Numbered from the stretch's first letter, positions 9,474 through 19,125 are shown. The stretch: 64,000 nucleotides of DNA from Bacteroidales bacterium (GCA_030683155.1 JAUXMV010000101.1:1-64000), one strand, 5' to 3'. Numbers and translations: made by a program. Notes: generated from the letters alone by a model not told the origin.

Positions 9474-10610
9474 ATGAAAGCTTTAAGAATTGGAAATCTT
9501 GTTATACCAACACCGATAATACAAGGAGGGATGGGCGTTGGCATTTCCCTTTCCGGCCTTGCTGCAGCGGTTGCCAATGAAGGCGGTATTGGAGTCATAT
9601 CAGCAGCAGGATTAGGAATGTTAAAACCAGGTGGTTCTAAAAATTTCCTTGAAAACAACCTTTTGGAACTACAAAATGAGATAAGAAAAGCAAGAAGCCT
9701 GTCTTCAGGCACTATTGGTGTAAATATTATGGTGGCACTTACAAATTATCCTGATTTGGTAAAAACTGCCATAGATGAAGGCATTGATTTAATTTTTTCA
9801 GGTGCAGGCCTGCCATTAGATCTTCCAAAATATCTTACTCCTGGCTCTAAAACCAAGTTGGTGCCGATTGTTTCTTCCGCGAGAGCGGCCAATCTTATTT
9901 GCAACAAATGGATGAATAATTATGGTTATTTGCCTGATGCCATTGTGGTTGAAGGACCCAAAGCAGGCGGACATCTTGGCTTTAAAGCCGAACAACTTTT
10001 TGACGAAAACTATGCCCTAGAAAAACTTATTCCTGAAGTTCTTGAAGTTGCAGCACAGTTTGAGTTCAAGCACAACAAATCAATACCCGTGATTGCAGCT
10101 GGCGGAATCTACAGTGGCGCGGATATCGCAGACTTTTTAAAATTAGGCGCTTCAGGGGTTCAGATGGGTACACGTTTTGTAACTACACACGAATGCGATG
10201 CCACAGATGCATTCAAACAAGCTTATATCAATGCGAAAAAAGACGATGTGAAAATCATCAAAAGCCCTGTTGGAATGCCTGGTAGAGCAATCAATTCAAG
10301 TTTTCTTGAAGATGTTGAAGCAGGAAAACGTCATCCTAAAACTTGTCCGGTGAACTGCATTCATACCTGTGATATAAAAACTGCGCCCTATTGCATTATG
10401 GCCTCTTTGACCTCTGCACATCGCGGGAATTTTAACCGGGGATATGCCTTTGCCGGCAGCAATGTCTGGCGTACTGATGAAATTATTTCGGTTAAAGAAT
10501 TGATGAATACGCTAAAAACTGAATATGAATCATATAGCATAAAAGCTCAGTTGCAATCAGGTTCTTTTTATCAAAATTCGAATGAAATCCGAGAAAGAAT
10601 ATCTGCCTAA
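9474..10610 (+). CDS. nitronate monooxygenase-like FMN flavoprotein
   Basis: A 378-aa TIM-barrel flavoprotein of the 2-nitropropane dioxygenase / nitronate monooxygenase family, which also includes FabK-type enoyl reductases. Visible signatures are the N-terminal PIIQGGMGVGIS, the catalytic-base segment GPKAGGHLGF (His near residue 168), the FMN phosphate loop PVIAAGGIYSGAD and LGASGVQMGTRF. Family members oxidise nitronates or reduce enoyl thioesters using FMN. A cysteine-rich C-terminal portion (KTCPVNCIHTCD) is seen in the longer subgroup of about 350-380 aa. The true substrate cannot be told. It is monocistronic. Confidence 0.87.
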   Translation: MKALRIGNLVIPTPIIQGGMGVGISLSGLAAAVANEGGIGVISAAGLGMLKPGGSKNFLENNLLELQNEIRKARSLSSGTIGVNIMVALTNYPDLVKTAIDEGIDLIFSGAGLPLDLPKYLTPGSKTKLVPIVSSARAANLICNKWMNNYGYLPDAIVVEGPKAGGHLGFKAEQLFDENYALEKLIPEVLEVAAQFEFKHNKSIPVIAAGGIYSGADIADFLKLGASGVQMGTRFVTTHECDATDAFKQAYINAKKDDVKIIKSPVGMPGRAINSSFLEDVEAGKRHPKTCPVNCIHTCDIKTAPYCIMASLTSAHRGNFNRGYAFAGSNVWRTDEIISVKELMNTLKTEYESYSIKAQLQSGSFYQNSNEIRERISA

Positions 10611-10724
10611 AAAAAACTGGCTTTTTCTGTAAAGTAGCTGAAAACCAACCTGATTTATATAATAATCGGAATTAAAACATTTGAGGGGTTGGCCAGATTT
10701 AATTAATGACAACCATCATTAAGC

Positions 10725-10732
10725 TATCTTTG
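10725..10732 (+). promoter_or_regulatory. candidate -7 element, nearly leaderless gene
   Basis: TATCTTTG matches TAnnTTTG and lies only 10 nt before the ATG at 10743. If it is used, the mRNA leader would be only a few nucleotides long. Confidence 0.45.
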
Positions 10733-10742
10733 CATAAAAAAA

Positions 10743-11537
10743 ATGATAAAAACCACTCTTTTTCGCAAAAGTAAAATATCCTACAGCATTTCGGGCAATG
10801 GCCCTGCGTTGGTATTGGTTCATGGATTTCCGATGGACAGCAGGGTTTGGAATGATTTCATACCATATCTGGAACATGATTTCACAGTTTTAGCCATCGA
10901 TCTCCCCGGATTTGGTCACTCACAAATGCTGGATATTCAGCATGATATGCATGTTATGGCAGATGCTGTAAAAGCAGTAATTGATGCAGAAAACTTTCAA
11001 AAAATTGTTTTGACAGGTCACTCCATGGGTGGTTATGTAGGTTTGGCTTTTGCCAAAAGTTATCCCGAAAGGCTCAACGGATTGGTTCTATTCCACTCAC
11101 AGGCCGAAGCTGATGATGTTACTGCCAAAGAAAACCGTAACAAAGCAATTGAAACTGTAAAAACAAATCACAGTGGTTTTGCTTTTTCTTTTGTTGACAG
11201 TCTCTTCGATGCTGAATTTGAACTAAAATTTCCTGAAAAAGTAGCGCACTATCGCTCCATTAGCATGGATCAGACTATGGAAGCGATCGTCTCAGCCCTG
11301 GCAGGTTTGCGTGACCGCGAAAGCCATATCAATCTTTTGACAGAAATTGAGGTTCCTGTCTTGTTTATTCTTGGAAAAAGTGACAACAGAATGCCGTTTA
11401 CAAAAATCATGGCTCAGGCAGCACTTCCACAACACGCAGAGATGCTGCTGTTGGCAGGTGTCGGCCATATGGGTTTTGCAGAAGCTAAAGAAATAACATG
11501 TAAAGCTGTGCGCAGTTTTTGTCAGAGATGTAATTAA
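10743..11537 (+). CDS. alpha/beta-fold hydrolase
   Basis: A 264-aa protein with a complete alpha/beta hydrolase catalytic set. The oxyanion-hole motif is LVHGFPMDSRVW, the nucleophile elbow is GHSMGG with Ser near residue 97, the acid is the Asp in GKSDNRMP, and the His lies in GVGHMGF near residue 243. A cap region lies at about 125-190. No signal peptide is seen, so it is cytoplasmic. The family includes esterases, C-C hydrolases and haloperoxidase-like enzymes, and sequence alone does not decide between them. Confidence 0.87.
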   Translation: MIKTTLFRKSKISYSISGNGPALVLVHGFPMDSRVWNDFIPYLEHDFTVLAIDLPGFGHSQMLDIQHDMHVMADAVKAVIDAENFQKIVLTGHSMGGYVGLAFAKSYPERLNGLVLFHSQAEADDVTAKENRNKAIETVKTNHSGFAFSFVDSLFDAEFELKFPEKVAHYRSISMDQTMEAIVSALAGLRDRESHINLLTEIEVPVLFILGKSDNRMPFTKIMAQAALPQHAEMLLLAGVGHMGFAEAKEITCKAVRSFCQRCN

Positions 11538-11632
11538 AAGCTGTTTTCCATCGTCCAGCTTTAGCATGTCGATTTGTTTTCACCAATTGGAATTTGCTTT
11601 TCAATATTTCTTTAAAGTCCTTTTTCTTTCCT

Positions 11633-12463
11633 TTATTTCAATTTCTTCATGGATTGTTTATGACTTAAAAGCGATTTCATCTGCATGATAGCCATTTGAT
11701 TAAGCTGAATTAGCCTTTCACTTTGTTCCATACCTTGATGAATCAACAAAGCATTGGTGCTTTCCATGTTGGATAAAACAACCAATTGCTCTATTGTGGC
11801 ATAATCACGGATATTTCCCTTTTGGTCAGGGCTTTCATCACGCCATTGTTTGGCTGTTTTTCCAAACAGTGCCATATTCAAAACATCTGCTTCATTGGCA
11901 TAGATATATGAGGCTTGTTGTTTACTGATTTCAGTCGGAATCAAGTTCTCTTTGATGGCATCGGTATGGATATGGTAATTGACTTTGGCAAGAGTACGCT
12001 GGAAATTCCATTCGAGTTTTAGATGATCACTTTCACTTTCTTTTAGTCGTTGGAATTCTTTGATTAAATAAAGTTTAAATTCTGCACTAATTGCCGACCC
12101 AAATTCAAATGCAATGTCTTTATGAGCATAGGTTCCACCATATCTGCCAGCTTTTGAAAAAATTCCAATTGCATTGGTTCTTTCTACCCATTGAGTTGGA
12201 CTTAAAACAAAAGATGGTAAGCCTGCCTGTGATTTAAAGTGGTCAAATTCGACCACTTTAAAATTAGCGTTATAGATTTTTTCCCAGGTACCTAAAAATT
12301 CAAGTGTTGTGCGAGTTCTTATCCAGTTTTTGATAACATCAGCGGCACGGCTAGAATCTGATTTTGCTTGTGCCATATCAGTTATGCAAATAAAATCTTC
12401 GCCATTTATTGCAGTTACTGAAACTGCATTAGTTTGAACATTTATTATTTTGTTTTTAGCCAT
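11633..12463 (-). CDS. KilA-N domain protein
   Basis: A 276-aa protein whose N-terminal about 130 residues match the KilA-N DNA-binding domain of phage and plasmid proteins: a strand region with FICITDMAQ, an NWIRTRTTLEFLGTWE segment, and RYGGTYAHKDIAFEFGSAI. The C-terminal half is mostly helical with a Met/Gln-rich tail (about 245-276). Free-standing chromosomal KilA-N genes usually derive from phages. No other phage gene is seen here, so this is probably a domesticated or leftover singleton. It is read towards the alpha/beta hydrolase gene. Function unknown. Confidence 0.82.
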   Translation of the reverse strand: MAKNKIINVQTNAVSVTAINGEDFICITDMAQAKSDSSRAADVIKNWIRTRTTLEFLGTWEKIYNANFKVVEFDHFKSQAGLPSFVLSPTQWVERTNAIGIFSKAGRYGGTYAHKDIAFEFGSAISAEFKLYLIKEFQRLKESESDHLKLEWNFQRTLAKVNYHIHTDAIKENLIPTEISKQQASYIYANEADVLNMALFGKTAKQWRDESPDQKGNIRDYATIEQLVVLSNMESTNALLIHQGMEQSERLIQLNQMAIMQMKSLLSHKQSMKKLK

Positions 12464-12662
12464 AATTTCAAAATATTAAAGGGGTTTTTACTTCTCTCAA
12501 TCTTGCTCGAAATGTAAGTTTCGTTGTCGAGTTCAGAAAATCATAATGTAAGTAGATGACCCTCAGTTGTTCTCGTTTGTTTCATAAGTCTTCTCCAAAA
12601 TAATTCATTTTGTTGTATTTGTTTGCGCCAAAACTGCTTGAATATCAGGTTGACTTTCAAAA

Positions 12663-15600
12663 TTAAGGCTCGGCATCAGGCTTCACAGTTATCACAGAAA
12701 TCCGTTTTTTTCCATCCATGCGAACAGTAAGGTATTCATTAAAACGCACATGTCTGAAAAATTTGGTTTGCTGAACGAGCCTTTGTTTGTCGAGTAAGTC
12801 ATAATTGATGCTGCTGTTCGACAATTCTGGTTGCACAGTGAAATAACCCACATTCATTGAGGTCACATTATGGAAAAAGTGAGAGCCAGAAGATGCATCT
12901 AAAGGAAAATCATCAAGGCTTGTTTCAACAATTACTTTAGCCTGACTTATCTGCGGCCAGTTTACCGGAATCCCAATCCATCGGTCTCGTGTACCCCATC
13001 GGCCGGGGCCGATTAAAACATATGGTCGTTTCTGGTTCATCATCTCCTCGTTCAGGACACTTATTTCACGCGCCATTTCCTCGGTGTATCTTTTGTCAAA
13101 CGCATTTTTTTCAACATAAATCACATCCTTCACATCCCTTATCACCCCATTTCCCATGCCTTTATCGGAGTATAACAGGATATCCTCATCCCGAATTTCG
13201 TTCATGTTGACAACATAATCTTCGGCACTTCCAAGCAATGGCTTGATCTGTAACAAGTAAAATGAACAATGACCATGTTCATCTCTGTCGAGGTCAAGCG
13301 CCCATTCTATCTCCACTGCCGAACCAAGCGCTTCTTTTACCACATCGAGCACAATTTCAAGTGTTTGTGCAAGAGGCGTATAATTATATTTCAAGATATT
13401 GGCAAAATTTACGATCCTCGTGCCTGATTTGCTCAATCCCGGATAAATAGTGTTGTTGTCGGGATTGTAGACTGAAGCAGTGTGCCTGAGAGAGCTGTGT
13501 TCTTCGGCCACACTCAGATCAAGCCGAACCAGTCCAGCCATATCACCTTCCAAAAGATTTGGTTCAGTGCAATCAAGATCAACAGCAAGAAAATAAGATT
13601 GCGAGTTTTTTACCTGATCTTTAGGTGAATTGATATCAAGATTGGGATATTTTGGCGAAAACCGATAAGCCTTTTCGCCCTCTACAACATATTTTCCAAG
13701 CCCAAGTGCGGCTATTGCAAAGCCTTCTTCAGGCGTCATATGTGCAAATGGATAATAATTGTAAGATTGAGCAACACCGCTGACATGCGGATAATAGTAA
13801 CGGCCAAATTGCTTCCCAACTAGCTCCTGAATGACCACAGCCATCTTTTCCTGATCAATTTTGTAATTGATCGCATTCACGTAACCACGGGCAATATCTG
13901 AATATACCGAAGCAAAAACAAGCTTAATGGCATCAGAAATTTGTTGCAATCTCACTTCAATATCCGCATGGCTGTTGGGTAATATGTAGGTTTCAAAAAT
14001 TCCGGCAAAAGGTTGCGCCATGCTGTCTTCAAACAGCCCTGAAGAGCGCACGGCAATCGGACGTGTGATTACTTTCAGCAATGTTTTCAAGCGTCGCATG
14101 AGTGTTGGCGAAAGTTTGCATTCTACAAAAGCTTTTTTGATAAGGTCGTAATTGGTTTCTGCCAAAACAAAATCATGGAGTTTATTGCGTTCCATGAAAA
14201 TAGTAAACTCTTCAGTGCCAATCAATGAGGTCTTAGGCGCCCGAATTTTGATGTCAGACACATGTTGCAAAAAATCATAGTTGTAAATGAGTGAATTGAT
14301 GAAAGCCAGACCGCGACCTTTGCCTCCAAGACTTCCCTCAACCAGACTAACGATATTCTTTTCGTTGCCAATAGACTCTTCATCAAAAGGGATAATTTTT
14401 CCGGTGTCCTGTTCATTTCTGAACTGTTGAATCATTCTTAAAAGCTCTTTTCGAAGCTCATCCGGATCCTTGAAATCTGCTACTTTTTTAGGATTAATAA
14501 TCTTTGCAACCCTGATTTCACCGCGCGCCATCAGCCAAAGCGAAAAATGGTTCCTCTGCGCATGATAAAGCAACGACTCATCAGGAATAGTGCGCAGTTT
14601 GGCTTCAAATTCCTTAAGCGTGCGTGCCTGAGTTATAGGATTTCCAAATTGGTCGCGATAAACAAAGTTTCCAAAACCTAAAAAATGAGTGATAAAACTT
14701 TGAAAATCCTGTGAAAGCGTCTCACTGTTTTTATCGATGAAAGTCGATTTATAATGGTATGCAATCTTAACGTTTTCCTGCTCAGATGACTGAATGATGA
14801 CCGGTAGATCGGGAATAAGCGATTTGGCATATTCAACGAGATCGATGCCTGCATGCTCATCTTTCACATCGTTGCGATCGAAACGAATGTCAGTAATCAG
14901 ACAAAGCATATATTCCCGATATTTTAACATGATCTGACATGCTTCCTCATAAGAACTTGCAAGCAATATTTTCGGACGCGCCCTCATCCTAAGCACTTTA
15001 TATAATTCATCTGTACTCACGTCATCGATTATGCGACGGGTTTGCTCCATCACGGTTTTATAAAGCATCGGCAGGTATCGCGAATAATACATGGGCGAAT
15101 CCTCAACAAGAAGAATCACCCTTACAAGACCCACTCTGGTATCATTAACTACATTAATGCGATCTTCAACCATTTTGATCATGCTGAAAAACACGCTTGA
15201 GTCGCCATTCCATGTAAAAAGACGATCAATCGACAAGGTTTCGCGGCTTACCTTGCTGAAAAAAGCAATATCAGCATTGCTGTTTAAGAGGAAAAAAATT
15301 GGTAAGCTGGGAAAGTCTTTTTTGATCTTTCGACTCAGTTCGACAGGCGTCTTTTTGTCAACACTCACCATAAAAATGACAAGATCAAAATACTTCGAAC
15401 GAAGCATTTCAAATGCTTCTGTTGAGGTTGTTACGCCGGTGATGCGTGGCACTGAAGTAAGATTCAGTTGATGATAATGACCCAACACATGTTCAGAAAA
15501 ACGCCCCTCACGCTCTATTGAATAAGCATCATAAAGGTTTGAAATTAACAGGATTTCCTTCACCTTGAAGTTCATCAGATCGTGGTAAATATCACGATCG

Positions 15601-16133
15601 GCATTGTTTTTATTTAGAAATAGCTGAAGCAGTTTTCGACTGTGAACCTGTTCTTCATCTTTAGAAATGGTTGTCTTTCTTTCTTTGTCATCAGTGCTTT
15701 TTTCGATAATTGTTAAACCTTTATAGGTATTCAGATATCCACTGATCATATTGGTGAGGTTCAGCAGCAGATCGCGTTCTTCTTCAAGAAACGGCCCTTC
15801 GTCCATCACAGGATACTCTTTTGTGTAGCAAATTTCAACAAATCCTGTGTTGCCATCGAAAGTGGAAAAATCCTGCTTTTGATGCCAGGGCGTCAATTCA
15901 AAATTTGATGAAAGGTAATAAGTACCATCATACATAATGCGTGCTCCTGTAAAGGCAGGATATTGCCAACCCGCCGGAAGCACCATTGCAATATATTTGA
16001 GTGTCTCGTCAGGACTCCTGTTTTCACGAATAATATGACTGGTTCTGTTAAGTATCGCGAGCTCTTTGAGTCGTTCAAGATTTTGCGCTTTGAGTCGCTC
16101 AAACTGGCCACCAAGGTCATTTTCTGGTATCAT
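12663..16133 (-). CDS. GAF/receiver/PEP-synthase-like ATP-grasp fusion protein
   Basis: This 1156-aa protein has an unusual domain order. Residues 1-140 look GAF-like and begin with a coiled segment. Residues about 190-330 resemble a response-regulator receiver in which Met255 (DLVIFM) stands at the phospho-acceptor position. Residues about 338-490 form a second receiver that looks intact: E344/D345 (LLVEDSP), D415 (LCLITD), K468 (FIDK). From about 595 to 1090 comes a pyruvate/PEP-synthase-type ATP-binding domain, with GSLGGKGRGL near 600-609 and RPIAVRSSGLFEDS at 692-705. The swivelling phosphohistidine domain and PEP/pyruvate TIM barrel of real PEP synthase are absent. It may be a phospho-regulated ATP-dependent enzyme or a signalling protein. 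It is divergent from the LuxR-type gene at 16380. Confidence 0.85.
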   Translation of the reverse strand: MIPENDLGGQFERLKAQNLERLKELAILNRTSHIIRENRSPDETLKYIAMVLPAGWQYPAFTGARIMYDGTYYLSSNFELTPWHQKQDFSTFDGNTGFVEICYTKEYPVMDEGPFLEEERDLLLNLTNMISGYLNTYKGLTIIEKSTDDKERKTTISKDEEQVHSRKLLQLFLNKNNADRDIYHDLMNFKVKEILLISNLYDAYSIEREGRFSEHVLGHYHQLNLTSVPRITGVTTSTEAFEMLRSKYFDLVIFMVSVDKKTPVELSRKIKKDFPSLPIFFLLNSNADIAFFSKVSRETLSIDRLFTWNGDSSVFFSMIKMVEDRINVVNDTRVGLVRVILLVEDSPMYYSRYLPMLYKTVMEQTRRIIDDVSTDELYKVLRMRARPKILLASSYEEACQIMLKYREYMLCLITDIRFDRNDVKDEHAGIDLVEYAKSLIPDLPVIIQSSEQENVKIAYHYKSTFIDKNSETLSQDFQSFITHFLGFGNFVYRDQFGNPITQARTLKEFEAKLRTIPDESLLYHAQRNHFSLWLMARGEIRVAKIINPKKVADFKDPDELRKELLRMIQQFRNEQDTGKIIPFDEESIGNEKNIVSLVEGSLGGKGRGLAFINSLIYNYDFLQHVSDIKIRAPKTSLIGTEEFTIFMERNKLHDFVLAETNYDLIKKAFVECKLSPTLMRRLKTLLKVITRPIAVRSSGLFEDSMAQPFAGIFETYILPNSHADIEVRLQQISDAIKLVFASVYSDIARGYVNAINYKIDQEKMAVVIQELVGKQFGRYYYPHVSGVAQSYNYYPFAHMTPEEGFAIAALGLGKYVVEGEKAYRFSPKYPNLDINSPKDQVKNSQSYFLAVDLDCTEPNLLEGDMAGLVRLDLSVAEEHSSLRHTASVYNPDNNTIYPGLSKSGTRIVNFANILKYNYTPLAQTLEIVLDVVKEALGSAVEIEWALDLDRDEHGHCSFYLLQIKPLLGSAEDYVVNMNEIRDEDILLYSDKGMGNGVIRDVKDVIYVEKNAFDKRYTEEMAREISVLNEEMMNQKRPYVLIGPGRWGTRDRWIGIPVNWPQISQAKVIVETSLDDFPLDASSGSHFFHNVTSMNVGYFTVQPELSNSSINYDLLDKQRLVQQTKFFRHVRFNEYLTVRMDGKKRISVITVKPDAEP

Positions 16134-16379
16134 ATTTTGTCAATTAATGCTGTAAACAAAAGTAAAAATTAATTGGGCTTAAGCAAGATAAGGCTTTACA
16201 TAATTTTCATCCATTTCAAAATGAAAGACTTGATGCCAAAAGATTTTCTGTCTTAAAAATGAATTATTTGTTAACAAATTCATTCTGCAAAAATCGGTTA
16301 AAGAATTAACTGATTTTGAAGTTTTGACTTTCAGGTTCGGCTTACAAATTGTAAATTCGCTGCCGAATGCAGCCTTTTT

Positions 16380-17039
16380 ATGGACAAAATAAATGTCGCT
16401 TTTATTGATGAGCATCCCATTATGTGTGATGCCTTGATTGCACTTCTGTCAGATGTTGACGATGTTGCAATTGTTCACAGCTCAAGAGATACCAAAGAAG
16501 CCAGCCGAAAGCTTCTTCTTGAGCCGGCACACATCATTTTGATGGTACTCTACAAACCTGATCCTGAAGATGCTGAACTCGTGAAATACCTCAGCAATAA
16601 GTTTCCGCGCAGCAGCGTGCTGATTCTTTCGATGTATAAAATCGAAAATCTCATCTTCAAAATGATTAAAGCCGGCGCAAAAGGACATCTGACAAGCGAA
16701 ACCAACCGCGAGGAGATTGTTGAAGCCATTTATACTTTGCGCAATGGATATGACTTTTATGCCAAAACCATTACCAATATGATTTTGCGCAATTATCTGA
16801 ACAACGATCAGGAAGCCGAAGCCAGAAAAGAGCGTGAAAAGAGCCTCTCGACAAGAGAAATGGAGGTGTTAAAGCTTTTTGCACATAGTTTTACCAATAA
16901 GGAAATTGCCGACAGACTATTTATCAGCGTAAGAACAGTTGAATCGCACAAGAACAATATCATGCGCAAAATAAACCTGAAAACTACAGTTGATATGGTA
17001 AAATTTGCTATCCGGAATAATATAATCGACTTATATTAA
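16380..17039 (+). CDS. LuxR/NarL-family regulator with degenerate receiver
   Basis: The 219-aa protein has a receiver-like domain (1-125) and a C-terminal LuxR helix-turn-helix (about 150-215) with LSTREMEVLKLFAHSFTNKE and VRTVESHKNNIMRK. The receiver keeps the acidic pair as IDEHP. Where the phosphorylated Asp is expected (PDVVLLD in typical members) it reads PAHIILM, and the usual switch Lys is also missing (GHLTSE instead of GYLLK). It therefore probably cannot be phosphorylated in the standard way. It sits 246 nt from, and divergent to, the GAF/receiver/ATP-grasp gene, so the two may work together (inference). Confidence 0.87.
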   Translation: MDKINVAFIDEHPIMCDALIALLSDVDDVAIVHSSRDTKEASRKLLLEPAHIILMVLYKPDPEDAELVKYLSNKFPRSSVLILSMYKIENLIFKMIKAGAKGHLTSETNREEIVEAIYTLRNGYDFYAKTITNMILRNYLNNDQEAEARKEREKSLSTREMEVLKLFAHSFTNKEIADRLFISVRTVESHKNNIMRKINLKTTVDMVKFAIRNNIIDLY

Positions 17040-17100
17040 ACAAATTACAGAGCACCTTAAGAAAGAAACAGGAATCGATTGTCTTTTAAAAGCAAGGCTT

Positions 17101-18009
17101 TCAGAGCAGTTTAAGTAACAGATCTTCCTCAAAATGTTGACTTACTTTGGCAGGATTTTCTGCAAAAACCAACATATAACCTCCACCACCAGAACCACAT
17201 AACTTCATTGTGAAATCACCAGATTCCAATCCAAGACGCCATTTACTTTCCAAATGTGCCGGAATCATTGGCTTAAGATGGTTTAACTGAAAATCTGATA
17301 TTTGTTTTACGGCCAAAACAAGTTGATCTGTTTCATTTGTGAGTATACCTTCAATCGCTTGATTGACTGCTGGAATATAACTTTGATCCAGCTTTTTGAA
17401 AAACCTAAAGGTGTGCATTTCCTGATGAAAATATTCGACCAAAGGCCCTGTTTTGGCTGTTGTTTTGCTATCAACTAAAAAAACACTTAAGCCTGTTTGC
17501 GGAAGGTTGAAATCAACAAAATTCACTTGTTTATTTTCATCAATCAAAATGGGATTGGCAAGCAGACAGGCCAATGGATCGAGTCCCGAACTATTTCCGT
17601 GAAAGTAGGATTCAAGCAAAGCAAGTTTGCTTTGCAATAACGGTAGATCATCCGTTATTTTCTCTGCTGAAAATCGTTCATATGCAGCGGCAACAAGGGC
17701 TCCTGAACTTCCGGCACCATAGCCTTGTGGAATGCTGGAGTCAAAATATAGTCCCTCTTCCAAATCATTTCTGAAAAGTTCTGTATTGAGTAGCGCTGAA
17801 GTTGAAGGATTTGATGAAATATGATTGCACCATGACTTCAGATCCAATATTGATTGCCGGATAGACTCTGAAACATCATCTCCAACTGTTTTGTTCCAAC
17901 CAGCACTGAAACGTTGAAACGGGATTACCAATGCTTTGGAACCTACGATCACACTGTATTCGCCAAAAAGCATGATCTTGCCAAAATATTTTTTTTCTGT
18001 TATTTTCAA
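17101..18009 (-). CDS. mvk: mevalonate kinase (GHMP kinase family)
   Basis: About 302 aa if translation starts at the TTG at 18009, which overlaps the stop codon of the upstream gene in a TTGA arrangement and begins directly at KITEKKYFGKIMLFGEYS. A TTG 39 nt further upstream would give 315 aa but overlaps the decarboxylase by 43 nt. GHMP motifs are visible: the N-terminal GEYSVIVGSKAL, the ATP loop PQGYGAGSSGALVAA, and the C-terminal CGSGGGGYML. It is last in the operon HMG-CoA reductase, GYDIA kinase, decarboxylase, and mevalonate phosphorylation is the remaining step, which supports the assignment. The family alone would not prove it. Confidence 0.82.
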   Translation of the reverse strand: MKITEKKYFGKIMLFGEYSVIVGSKALVIPFQRFSAGWNKTVGDDVSESIRQSILDLKSWCNHISSNPSTSALLNTELFRNDLEEGLYFDSSIPQGYGAGSSGALVAAAYERFSAEKITDDLPLLQSKLALLESYFHGNSSGLDPLACLLANPILIDENKQVNFVDFNLPQTGLSVFLVDSKTTAKTGPLVEYFHQEMHTFRFFKKLDQSYIPAVNQAIEGILTNETDQLVLAVKQISDFQLNHLKPMIPAHLESKWRLGLESGDFTMKLCGSGGGGYMLVFAENPAKVSQHFEEDLLLKLL

Positions 18010-19121
18010 CTGTTCAAAGCAATTGGAGAAGGTCCGCTTCCAACACAATCGTCAATCCAACTCTGGTTTTGACAGTAATGCAAAAGTTCATTTCTGATAA
18101 AATCTGTTACCTCATTTGAATAATTCTCAGGGTACAAAACGTGCAAATTCGGACCTGCGTCTAAGGTAAAAGAAACAGGAATACCCGTTTCATTTCTAAA
18201 CGACCTCAAAGCACTTATTGCTGCAAGGCTTTCGGGCTGCATCAGAATAAAAGAAGGTTTGGAGGTCATCATCAAGGCATGCAACTGAAGTGCTTCAGCC
18301 TCTGCAATATCAATAAAAGCTTCAAGATCACCCGTTTTTAAAGCGTTTAGAAGGTCGCCGGTATTTTTATTAGCTTGCTCATAACGCGCAGCTGCAAAGG
18401 GATTTCCTTCCATCAAGGCATGCCCTGCCCTGCTGGAAACAGGCTTGGTTCCAGAACTGATGATTAATATACTATCGCGGAAAGTTTTAAAAACCGGATG
18501 CAATATTTGCGCTAAAGGAATCGCAAATTCATCACTGCTTTCAGGGACTTCATCAGTTTTACCCCAAAGACCGGCATAAGGAAATACAGAACGGGCAGCA
18601 CTTCCTGAGCCTAACCTCGAAAAATAAGATGCCTTACGCAAAAACATTGCAGTGTCTGTTGAGAAATTGCTGATTTGTTTTTCAATTTCCATCAAACACA
18701 TCACCAAAGCACTCATGGAAGATGCAGAGGAGGCAATTCCTGATGAATGTGGAAATGTGTTTTTGCTTTCAATGCTAAGATGCAAATGGTTCAGGAAAGG
18801 AAAAACAGGAAGAATACTTTGCATGAAAGTCAATATTTTTTGACCGAAAGCCGCATTTGGCATTCCTTCAAAAAAGAAATCAAGAGAAACACCCCTTGTC
18901 GGTTTATAGTGATAACGTATTGAAGTCTCGCTTCTTGCATGGCTTAAAGTGAAACTTACTGAAGGGTTATTTGGCAGCTGATTTCCATGCTTTCCCCAAT
19001 ATTTTACAATGGCAATGTTGGAAGGACTTTGCCAGGCAACACTGCCTTCTAACGATTTTCCTGACTGAAGTTCCAGTGCATTTTTCTGATAAAACTGAAA
19101 CAATGATTCTTCAACAGTCAT
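18006..19121 (-). CDS. mvaD: diphosphomevalonate decarboxylase
   Basis: The 371-aa enzyme makes isopentenyl diphosphate by ATP-driven decarboxylation of mevalonate diphosphate. The family signature near residue 31 is SNIAIVKYWGKHGNQLPNNP; the GHMP ATP loop is HSSGIASSASSMSA (about 125-138), and SFTLDAGPNLHVLYPEN appears near the C-terminus. The lysine and acidic residues of IVKYWGK are those expected at the active site. It starts 4 nt after the GYDIA kinase stop and its stop overlaps the mevalonate kinase start, indicating translational coupling. Confidence 0.95.
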   Translation of the reverse strand: MTVEESLFQFYQKNALELQSGKSLEGSVAWQSPSNIAIVKYWGKHGNQLPNNPSVSFTLSHARSETSIRYHYKPTRGVSLDFFFEGMPNAAFGQKILTFMQSILPVFPFLNHLHLSIESKNTFPHSSGIASSASSMSALVMCLMEIEKQISNFSTDTAMFLRKASYFSRLGSGSAARSVFPYAGLWGKTDEVPESSDEFAIPLAQILHPVFKTFRDSILIISSGTKPVSSRAGHALMEGNPFAAARYEQANKNTGDLLNALKTGDLEAFIDIAEAEALQLHALMMTSKPSFILMQPESLAAISALRSFRNETGIPVSFTLDAGPNLHVLYPENYSNEVTDFIRNELLHYCQNQSWIDDCVGSGPSPIALNS

Positions 19122-19125
19122 TTTT

